Assembly (NCBI RefSeq): GCF_000004195.4
Contig: NC_030684.2
Span: forward strand, 72,461,392 to 72,525,391
Direction of reading: 5' to 3'
Length of the DNA: 64,000 bases
From: Xenopus tropicalis
Taxonomy: Eukaryota > Chordata > Amphibia > Anura > Pipidae
A program made the translations under genes and the position numbers. Shown one piece after another: positions 55,757-64,000 of the stretch; positions within the stretch are counted from its first letter, which is position 1; every line of letters begins with the position of its first letter. The notes below the pieces were generated by a model that saw only the letters and a program-made list of their open reading frames with translations, was not told where the DNA came from and did no database searches.

Positions 55757-58700
55757 GACCGTAGGTACTACGTCGTTTTAATAAAAGCAGTTTCCTGCCA
55801 AAGCTGTAGTACCTACGTTCTTTATGCCTAAGCGCTTCTCTCTGCATCGGCGGCAAAAGCCGCCGGTGCAGAGAGACAGATGTGCCCCAACCCCTTCGGC
55901 AACGAGCCGAGGGGGTTGGGGGGATGGTCCTGCGATGCGATTGTCACAGGACCATCCTACAAGCAGCAGATGCGATCGCATCGCATTTACTGCTTGTACT
56001 GCTTCCTGCTTCCCCCCCCCAGAGCCGCCTCCCACCTACTTCCTCGGCGACTGCAGGAAGGAGGAGCAGGGAACCGATCTGACCTTCAGACAAGTAAGTG
56101 TGACTTTATTTTTATTTATACACACTTTTACACACACTTACATACATTTATATACATTTATACACACATACAACACAGGTTGTAGCACAGGTTTTTTTTT
56201 TCCACTTTGCACACTTATATACACTCATATACACACTGTCACACAACTTTTACATGTGCACATGTATACACAAACTAACAAAAAAAAATTTAAATTTTTT
56301 TTTCAGTTTACTTCTTTTTTTTTAAATTTTATTTCCCCCAAAAACTGTTTCTTTTGACAACGTGACTATTGGATCAGCTATTCTAACCACTAATTACACT
56401 GTCATGTGACTTATTTTGTTGTTTCATTGATTTGCACAATTTTTGTGGTTTTATTGCATTTTTATCCCTATATTAGTATTCCTGATCTGTTTTTAGCATA
56501 GCTTTGCCAGGTGTAACTTTGGTGTACAAAACTAACTTTACCTATTTTGAATTCATCAGAATGTGTACTTTCCAAAAATATATGGTTTTCTGGGGGCCTG
56601 TGTATAGTTAGGGGGGGTTACTGCACATAATACACTGACAGGGGGCTCTGTGTGCAAAAGCTGAGTTGGCAGACGAGAAATCCTTATGCGCTATTTTCAT
56701 TTTGGGATCAGTACACACCACAGACTTTGGTATATCTATGCATATTGGGCATCAAACTGTTCAGTAGGCCTCTGGTGTTCCTATTTGGGGTGACTTGCCT
56801 TTGTACGCAAGAAATTGTGTGAGATATATGTGGCAAACTGCAACATTTTTATGTGATTTTCTGAAAAGTCATAAAAACCACTAAATTTAGGAAAGCTTTG
56901 TGGCTTGGTACTTTGGTGTAGAAAAGACTCTTTACCCTTGTTGGATTTGTCAGAATGTGTACTTTCCAAAAATATATGGTTTTCTGTGGGTCTCTGTATA
57001 GTTAGGGGGTCTTACTGCACATCATACGCTGTCAGGGGGCTCTGAGTGCAAAATCTGAGTCGGCAGACGAGAAATCCATATGCGCTATTTTAATTTTGGG
57101 TTCAGTACACACCACAGACTTTGGTATATCTATGCATATTGGGCATCAAACTGTTCAGTAGGCCTCTGGTATTCCTATTTGGGGTGACTTGCCTTTGTAT
57201 GCAAGAAATTGTGTGAGATATATGTGGCAAACTGCAACATTTTTATGTGATTTTCTGAAAAGTCATAAAAACCACTAAATTTAGGAAAGCTTTGTGGCTT
57301 GGTACTTTGGTGTAGAAAAGACTCTTTACCCTTGTTGGATTTGTCAGAATGTGTACTTTCCAAAAATATATGGTTTTAGGGGTCACCCTACATTTCTGCA
57401 GCTTCTACCCCTCATAAAACTGGCGTGTGTTTATGAATTAGGTAAAGATAAGCCATGAAATTAGTGTGCACAAGGTACATATGGGGGTCTCTGTGCCATA
57501 TGTGCCATATGCTTTGATAAACCTATGTACAGTGGGCATCAAACTGTTCAGTAGACCTCTGGGGTTCATATTTAGGGAGGTTTGTCTTGGTACCTAATGA
57601 CCTGTAGAAAATAAGATGCTGCAAGTTTTGAGGTGATTTTTGGAAATTCCATAAAAATCGTCAAATTTAGGAAAGCTTTATGGTTTGGTACTTTGGAGTA
57701 GATAGACATGGGTACCCATTTTAGGTTCGGGGGAATGTGTACTTTCCAAAAATGTGATTTTCTGGGGTGAATGTACTTTTTACTAGCATTATCCCACATA
57801 TAATGATGTAAAAGTGTTGATTTTGCAGAAGCTGAAATGACAGAAATGATAGATCATATGGGGGTATGTTCACATTGGGGCCCCTACATGCCACATTCTT
57901 AGGTAAACCTATACATATTGGGCATCAAACTGTTCAGTGGGCCCCTGGCGTTCATATTTAGGGTGTTTTATCTTGGTACCTAATGCTATGTGAGAGATAA
58001 GATGCTGGAAACTGGAAGCTTTGAGTGGATTTTTGGAAATGTTATCAAAATTGCCAACTTTAGGAAAGCTTTGCGGCTTGGTACTTTGGAGTAGAAAGAC
58101 ATGGGTACCCATTTTAGATTTGGAGGAATGTGTACTTTCCAAAAATATATGACTTTCTGGGGTAAATTTACTTTTAACTAGCATTATCCCACATATAATG
58201 ATGTAAATGTTGATTTTGCAGAAGCTGAAATGACAGAAATGACAGTACATATGGGGGTATGTTCACATTGGGGCCCCTACAAGCCACATACTTAGCTAAA
58301 CCTATACATATTGGGCATCAAACTGTTCAGTGGACCCCTGGCGTTCATATTTAGGGTGTTTTATTTGGTTACTTTATGACCTTTAGGAGTTAAGATACTA
58401 TAGACTAGAAGCTTTGAAGCGATTTTTTAAAATTTTTACAAATTTTGATAAAAACCAATAACTTGGAAACCAATGCTAGGAAAGCATTGCAACTTGGTAG
58501 TTTGGAGCAGACAGACAGTTCTACCTATTCTGGATTCCCCAGAATCTCTTCTTTCTAAAAATGTAACATTTTCTGGGATAAACTTTCTGTTAGCGGAATT
58601 TTTGGCCTTAAAATCTAAAGTATGCAGCTTTCTGGAGCAGTGCTTTGGAAATTTGGTAGTGTACTGCTGGAGGGTTTTGACCTATACAAGTGAGAAATCT

Positions 58701-59061
58701 CCATAAAACTATATATATTTGGTATTGGCACGTTCAGGAGACATGGGACTTTCCAAACCAGTTGTATTTTTGTGCATAAAATATTTTTTGTTTCTGGTAT
58801 ATGTGTTTATTATGGAAAATATTATTTTTTTTCATTTCTTAGACATTTAGAAGCCTATATCTTGTTACAAAATTGGAATTACACAAAAATTCTACCATAT
58901 TTTAAAAGCTTAGGTTGTCCTGAAAAAAATGATATATTGTTTTCCTGGGTAAACTAAAAGTCCCCCCGAGGAAAGGCCCCTAAACTGAAACAGTGAAAAA
59001 TGTTCAAAAACTGTCTGGCAGTAGAAGTTCCGCTTTGTCCAAAATGGCTGGCAGTGAAAGG
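55757..59061 (+). mobile_element. Large piggyBac-like non-autonomous element, copy B
   Basis: The right end GGCAGTGAAAGGG is followed by TTAA (59062-59065). The right 100 bp is related to the left end of copy A ('TGCCAGACAGTTTTTGAACA' inverted). The body is six imperfect units of about 393 bp ('GAATGTGTACTTTCC' near 56559, 56953, 57347, 57733, 58126). The GC-rich head (55757-56100) has hairpins at 55837-55876, 55885-55921 and 55922-55957 and a donor-like CAAGTAAGTGT. The left end lacks a clear TTAA-CCC and may be truncated. A palindrome GTAGGTACTACG...CGTAGTACCTAC marks it. Confidence 0.6.
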
Positions 59062-59139
59062 GTTAAAGCAAAGGTGAACTAATAAAATACTACTACTACG
59101 ATTACTACCAAAAAAAAATAAAAAATTCTTTCCCCTTTA

Positions 59140-59206
59140 ATGTGCGCCCCCCAGTGATTGCGCCCTAGGCAGGCGCCTACTCTGCCTACCCCTAGTTCTG
59201 GCCCTG
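59140..59206. mobile_element. Truncated hAT-type MITE (right end)
   Basis: 'GCGCCCTAGGCAGGCGCCTA' and 'CCCTAGTTCTGGCCCTG' match the right end of 50288-50497. Confidence 0.5.
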
Positions 59207-59366
59207 TCACAGCCTACTACTTTTTATTGTATAGAAAGTTGTTGGGATGCCAGAGTCCACTGCATCTCACTGTATATAATCTGTTTGATGGTCCAGTACC
59301 CACTGTATAATATTCTTGGGGTTCAGGATTTATAATCTCAGTAAAATATTATGGTAGTGCCATTAC

Positions 59367-59638
59367 TAGTGATGGGCGAAATGTTTCGGCAGGCATGGAT
59401 TCGCGGCAAAACTTCGCCGCACGTCCAAAAATTGTGACGAAATAATAGCCGGGCGACAAAATAATAGCCGCGGGCGACGAAATAATAGCCATGTGACAAA
59501 AGAATAGCCGCGGGCGACAATTTTTTTTGACGTGCGACATTTTCGCCGTTTCGCAAATTTTCTGCCGTTTCATGAATCTTTTGAAAGATTCGCAAATTTT
59601 CCGGCGAAGCGAAACAGGGACAGATTCGCTCATCACTA
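59367..59638. mobile_element. hAT-type MITE with perfect target duplication
   Basis: TAGTGATGGGCGAAATG at the left, GATTCGCTCATCACTA at the right, flanked by GCCATTAC on both sides (59359-59366, 59639-59646). 272 bp; contains short repeats of 'CGACGAAATAATAGCC'. Confidence 0.92.
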
Positions 59639-59661
59639 GCCATTACCCATATCTCTTATGG

Positions 59662-60710
59662 CAGTGCTGTCCAACTGGCGGCCCGCGACCCCCCTCTGTG
59701 TGGCCCCCCACCTGTCTGGCTGCTTTGATGGCTTACTCTTGTGTAAGCTTTAAATGGTACCAGTACTGTGATTAACTGGCCCCCTGCATGGTTCTCACCT
59801 CAGATTCAGGCTGTAATCAGGCTGTATTGTTTAAATATGTAATCCCCTGTGTTGTCCACACCTTTTAATCTCTGCATTGTTCACCCCCTGCAGTGTTCAC
59901 ACCTCAGGCTCAGGCTGTAATCACCCATATTGTTCCCCTGTTCACACCTCAGGAGCAGTAGAAACCCACAAATAATCCCTACACACTACAAAAAGAACAT
60001 ATACTGAGGTGGTACTTCAATTAAAAAGTTTTTTAATATATAGTTATTGTGCGGACTGTAGGAGCAGTGCCAGCATTGTGTCACTGTAGGCTGCCTGTGT
60101 GTGCCATACACACAGGCATCATAGGGCAAGCAGAGTATGGCACACACAGGCAGGGTAGGGCAGGCAGAGTATGGTACACACAGGCAGGGTAGGGAAGGCA
60201 GAGTATGGCACACACAGGCCAAGTATGGCACAAACCAGCCAAGAATGGCAAACACAGTGAAAGTATGGCACACGCAGGCAGGGTAGGGAAGGCAGAGTAT
60301 GGCACACACAGGCAAGGTAGGGAAGGCAGAGTATGGCACACACAGGCAGGGTAGGGCAGGCAGAGTATGGCACACACAGGCCAAGTATGGCACAAACCAG
60401 CCAAGAATGGCACACACAGTGAAAGTATGGCACACAGGCAGGGTAGGGAAGGCAGAGTATGGCACACACAGGCAGGGCAGGGAAGGCAGAGTATGGCACA
60501 CACAGGCAGGATAGGGCAGGCAGAGTATGGCAGGTTTTTGCTGTACTACAACCATTTATATGGGTATGGTCATGTGATAACATGGGTGTGGTTTCAAGTG
60601 GGTGCAGTTTCAAAAAGGGGAGTGGTCAAAACTGGCTTCCATTATCGGCCCTCCACCACGTAGGTCGGAAAAATTCCGGTCCTCGGTACAACAGAAGTTG
60701 GACAGCACTG
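59662..60710. mobile_element. hAT element CAGTGCTGTCCAACT with minisatellite core
   Basis: CAGTGCTGTCCAACTGGCGG and AGAAGTTGGACAGCACTG, flanked by TCTTATGG on both sides (59654-59661, 60711-60718). 1049 bp. It carries a 34 bp minisatellite at 60095-60535. Sibling of 35312-37980 without nested insertions. Frames across the array (up to 189 codons on the minus strand) are artefacts. Confidence 0.92.
60095..60535. repeat. 34 bp minisatellite
   Basis: Unit GGTAGGGCAGGCAGAGTATG plus GCACACACAGGCA, about twelve copies. A higher-order insert 'CCAAGTATGGCACAAACCAG' occurs twice about 170 bp apart, so a block was duplicated. Confidence 0.85.
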
Positions 60711-60898
60711 TCTTATGGTATAATTTGCTGTAGATGTCATGTGTCTGCCTGGCATTTGAGAGATACAAGGAAATATTATCATTTTATCAGTGAGTCCCAA
60801 CACCCCTAACTATGTTACATCTTTATGAAGCACTTCTTGCTTGCCATATAAGTGTACGCTTCAATGTGCCTGATGCCTGTACTGCCCACTGGACATAA

Positions 60899-61220
60899 TA
60901 CAGGTATGGGATCCATTATCCAGAAACCTGTTATCGAAAAAGCTCAGAATTATGGCCTGTATCTCCCATAGACTCCATTTTAATAATTTAAATTTTAAGG
61001 ATCATTTCCTTAATCTTCTGTAATACTAAACAGTACATTGTACTTGATCCCAACTAAGATTAATTAATCTTTATTGGGGCAACACAATCCGATTGGTTTT
61101 ATTTAATGTTTAAATTATTTTTGGTAGACTTAAAGTATGATGATCCAAATTACAGAAAGATCCCTTACCTGGAAAACCCCAGGCCCTAAACAATCTGAAT
61201 AACAGGTCCCATACCTATAT
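60899..61220. mobile_element. MITE opening ATACAGGTATGGGATCC
   Basis: Left 'TACAGGTATGGGATCCATTA', right 'GAATAACAGGTCCCATACCT', inverted ends of about 25 bp. A common Xenopus MITE by my recollection. Confidence 0.75.
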
Positions 61221-61239
61221 AGGTTTAACATACAGGCCA

Positions 61240-61321
61240 GTTGTACTAGTGCAAGGCAGCAGTACATTATATTGTAATTACTTTACAACACTTTGATTTT
61301 TTTGGTGTTACTGTTACTTTA
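61240..61321. mobile_element. T2-type MITE, half copy
   Basis: Ends GGTGTTACTGTTACTTTAA with the inner 'CAGCAGTACATTATATTGTA' found in the T2 copies at 2211 and 10484. The left half is missing. Confidence 0.75.
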
Positions 61322-61339
61322 ACCTCTCACACTCAGGCC

Positions 61340-61610
61340 CAGAGCTCATGGTCTTCTTATCCAAATGTGTCCCTTCAACTTCTTTTTCCATTACTACTGA
61401 TGGACCAGTCCCTTACCATCTCTAACCAAATTAATGCCACTGCCAAAACTTCTGCTTTTTCCTATGTTGCATTGCCAATAGCTAAAACACTAATCCATTC
61501 CTTTATCCTGTCCTGTTTAGACAACTGTTATTTCCTACTAACTGGTCTTCCAGACTCCCACCTCTTTCTCCTGCAATCTTAAATTCTGCTCTCTACTAGG
61601 AGGGAACCTG
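61340..61610 (+). pseudogene. L2-like LINE reverse transcriptase fragment
   Basis: Frame reads 'ATAKTSAFSYVALPIAKTLI' and 'HSFILSCLDNCYFLLTGLPD', close to the L2/CR1 post-palm block (LVHA...SRLDYCN.LL.GLP). The active-site part is missing. Continues, interrupted, at 62380. Confidence 0.7.
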
Positions 61611-61685
61611 TTCATTTATGTATGAGGCGGTCTCCTCAATCCTTTTAGTTTGTTCGTGAATCCCCACTCCTGGCTCTACCTAAGA

Positions 61686-62083
61686 CAGGGGTGTCAAACT
61701 CAATCACATAAGGGGGCCGAAATCTAAAACACAGGCTAAGTCGCAGGCCAAATTTTTTATTAATATTCTTAGTAAGATACTAAGGAGTATATTTATCACA
61801 ATGTGTAAAAAGTGGAGTAAGACATTACTGGTGATGTTGCTCATAGCAGCGAATAGATGCTTTGCTACTGTTGAAATCTGATTACTGATTGGATGCCTTG
61901 GGCAACATTACTGGTAATGCTTCACTCCACTTTTTACACAGCATGATAAATAACCCCTTAGTCTTAGTTACTATGTGAGGAAAATGGAAATTGATAAGGG
62001 TGGTCAGACACATTCACCAAGGGCCACATAAAACAGCCAGGTGTGCCAGTTTTGGCCCCCGGGCCTTGTGTTTGACATATATG
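61686..62083. mobile_element. hAT element with nested palindromic MITE
   Basis: CAGGGGTGTCAAACTCAA at the left, TGTGTTTGACATATATG (decayed) at the right, flanked by ACCTAAGA on both sides (61678-61685, 62084-62091). 61789-61959 within it is a separate palindrome with arms TGTGTAAAAAGTGGAGTAAG / CACTCCACTTTTTACACA. Confidence 0.8.
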
Positions 62084-62095
62084 ACCTAAGATGAT

Positions 62096-62310
62096 CAGAA
62101 AACCCTGCACTACACTGATGAGCCCCAAAAAGGGCGAAACTGGTCTGTAGTTGGGAATCTGATCAGCTGTCATCCTGGCTTCTGCTTTAAACCCAGTGGG
62201 TGAGCTTTAGCCTATAGGATAAACCCATGTAAATGGGACAAGCCCATGTAAATGGGACTTTTCTAGGAGCCTTAATGAATTTCTTCCCAGAATCCTGTTA
62301 TGACTTATTT
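62096..62310. mobile_element. Possible SINE
   Basis: Starts 'CACTGATGAGCCCCAAAAAG' and 'GGCGAAACTGGTCTGTAGTT', which resembles the head of some vertebrate SINEs. I cannot find A and B boxes with confidence. Confidence 0.3.
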
Positions 62311-62379
62311 GCATATGTATGAGGCGGTCTCCTCAATCCTTTTAGTTTGTTTGTGAATACACTAGTGAAATCTCTATCA

Positions 62380-62565
62380 TGCCTGCCTGTTAAGCATGGG
62401 ATATCATACAAAATCCTTCTCCTAGCTATTAAAATCCTTCACTCCTCTGCTGCTCAATAGATTTCTCACTTGTTTTACACCATCCATACCCACTGCTATC
62501 TCTCGTCTAAAGCCTTTCTACCTTGTGGTGCCTTACCTTGCCTGGTCTAGTCCTGGAACTTAAGT
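62380..62565 (+). pseudogene. L2-like LINE fragment, downstream part
   Basis: A frame reads 'ISYKILLLAIKILHSSAAQ', resembling the L2 block 'RI.YKIL...KALH..AP.YL' that follows the RT. It is separated from 61340-61610 by the hAT element and duplicated sequence. Confidence 0.6.
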
Positions 62566-62865
62566 GCCAATGCCCAAACCTTCGATTTCTCTAAATGCTA
62601 CTCCTCCTACAGTTTTAGGGGTACAACGCCCAAACTTGCCACACTTCTTCGCCCTATAGTGGAGCAGGTTGCTTGTGCTTTTCTTAGGGATCCCGCCCCC
62701 CGTCTTTTTGTGGCGCTGCTCCGAACACCCCAATTTTCCCATTGACTTTGACAGGGAAGATTTTCAAACTGCTGCCACTCTTACAGCTCTGAAGCTACAT
62801 CCCCCAAACTTGAATAACATAATCATGGGGTCACCCTGAATGAAATAGCGACATTTGTTGGATGA

Positions 62866-64000
62866 CCCAAAGTGGGAGGGGCCAACAACAGCCAATCAAA
62901 TTTCAGCCATTAACTTTTATGGGGAAATTGAAACTGCTGCCAATCTTACAGCTTTGAGGCTACACTCCCCAAACTTGAATCACATAGTCATGGGGTCAGC
63001 CTGAATGAAAATATGATGATCGTTGGATGCCCAAAAGTGGGCGGAGCTGTGAACAACCAATCAGATTTTACCTATTGGCTTGGCGGAAATTTAACCTGCT
63101 GCCAGTCTCACAGTAATAACACCAGGGTCCCCAAACTGGAGTTAGGCACCAGGTAACTGTGGTTCAAGGTTAGAAAAAGTGGGTGGAGCCACCAACAGCC
63201 AATCAGAGTTTACCTACTGACTTTCAATTTGGAAATTCAACCTGCTGCCATTCTCACAGTATTAACACCATGGTCACTAGGGGACTGCATTTTAAGGTTT
63301 TAAAAAGTGGGTGGAGCCACCAACAGCCAATCAGACTTCACCTATTGAATTTTTTTGGTTTAAATTTAAAATGCTGCCTTTCTCACACTATTTATGTCAG
63401 GGTTCCCAAACTTTGCACAGTGAGTCACTGACTGACTAGGTATTCAGGGTTAGAAAAAGTGAATGGAGCCACCAACAGTCATGCCATTTCTTGCCATTAA
63501 ATTTCATTTGTTTATATTTAAACTGATGCTTTTATTTAAGTATTAATTCCAGGGTTGTTAAACTTTCCAAAGTTAATCACTGTGTATTTGTGGTTCAAAG
63601 TCAGAAAAAGTGGGCGGAGCCACCAACAGCCAATCACATTTCCCTCATTTACTTTCAATGGTGAAGTGTAAAATTCTGCCAGTCCCACAATTTTTATGCC
63701 AGAGTCCCCAAACTTTGCAAATTTGGTCACTGGGGGACTGCAGTTCAAAAATAGGAAAAGTGGGTTGGGCCACTAACAACCAATCAGATTTCATCCATTG
63801 AATTTCATTGGTTTAAATTTAAAATGCAGTCATTCTCACACTATTTATGCCAGGGTGCCCACTGTTTGTCACTGGGTGACTTTGCTCCTAAATTTTGCAG
63901 AGTTAATCACTGGGTAACTGCAGTTCCAGGTTAGAAAAAGTGGGTGGAGCCACCTACCGCTAATCAGATGTCACTCGTTGACTTTCAGTGGGGAAATTTA
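62866..64000. repeat. Degenerate satellite-like array with CCAAT and GC-box motifs
   Basis: Seven or eight units of about 130-180 bp run to the window edge. Each contains 'AGTGGGTGGAGCCACCAACA' or a variant such as GTGGGCGGAGC, then 'GCCAATCAGATTT', an AT-rich part and 'CTGCCA.TCTCACA', 'CCCCAAACTTTGCA'. CAATC positions: 62893, 63057, 63200, 63328, 63631, 63781. Non-coding. Confidence 0.7.

Larger units (their letters stand above)
61615..62358. repeat. 47 bp direct repeat flanking 650 bp
   Basis: 'TATGTATGAGGCGGTCTCCT' plus 'CAATCCTTTTAGTTTGTT' occurs at 61617-61661 and 62314-62358 with one or two differences. The sequence between holds a hAT element and a possible SINE. Confidence 0.8.

Noticed and set aside
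54544..55831. Open frames of 308, 358 and 401 codons on the plus strand
   Set aside because: They are three frames of the same 45 bp minisatellite; no composition or motif supports a protein.
59986..60613. Cys-rich minus-strand frames of 140-189 codons resembling a toxin or keratin-like protein
   Set aside because: Produced by the 34 bp minisatellite; equal quality in three frames, and the same in the array at 35713-36130.

Overview
The window is vertebrate nuclear DNA and almost certainly from a clawed frog (Xenopus). The T2-type MITEs opening TTAAAGGAACAGTAACACC, the MITE opening near ATACAGGTATGGGATCC, several Tc1 families and DIRS elements are, to my knowledge, hallmarks of Xenopus genomes. 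AT-rich DNA without operons, with interrupted reading frames and consensus splice sites, rules out a prokaryote. Nearly everything here is transposable elements, many nested in one another. The only host gene seen is a set of three short minus-strand exons (51155-51268, 50065-50097, 50002-50024) that look like the transmembrane and cytoplasmic end of an MHC class II beta chain.

Layout. 1-1840: right part of a hAT transposon with the transposase C-terminus, an 88-89 bp tandem array and a terminal repeat. 1841-11900: MITEs, minisatellites, a pyrimidine-rich tract and a LINE scrap. 12100-17086 (minus): a Ty3/Gypsy-class element of Gmr1 type, with one LTR, a SCAN-like domain in gag, and integrase upstream of reverse transcriptase; it is degenerate. 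18330-27485: a local repeat present three times, once empty, once interrupted by a Tc1 element (19267-20872) and once by a complete DIRS-like tyrosine-recombinase retrotransposon (21429-27347, minus). The DIRS element carries a MITE in one terminal repeat and part of that MITE in its internal complementary region.

27780-38000: LINE scraps, a fold-back hAT with a perfect target duplication, two copies of a CCGTATATACTCGAG-ended element, and a three-level hAT nest. 39078-40676: a Tc1 element with an open transposase. 41031-43957 and about 55757-59061: two related large piggyBac-like non-coding elements in opposite orientation. 44805-49434: two PIF/Harbinger-like elements of one family; the larger carries a predicted two-exon gene (Myb/SANT-like N-terminus, Pro/Ala repeats, C-terminal coiled coil), the smaller looks like its deletion derivative. 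51526-53149: another Tc1 element with an open 340-residue transposase. 53880-55650: 45 bp minisatellite. 59367-64000: hAT elements, MITEs, L2-like LINE remains and a CCAAT-containing satellite-like array running off the window.

Mobile units could move other parts (Tc1, hAT and Harbinger non-autonomous copies depend on transposases supplied elsewhere), but nothing suggests the genes here form one pathway. The MHC-like exons are separated from any upstream exons by at least 12 kb of transposon-filled DNA inside the window.
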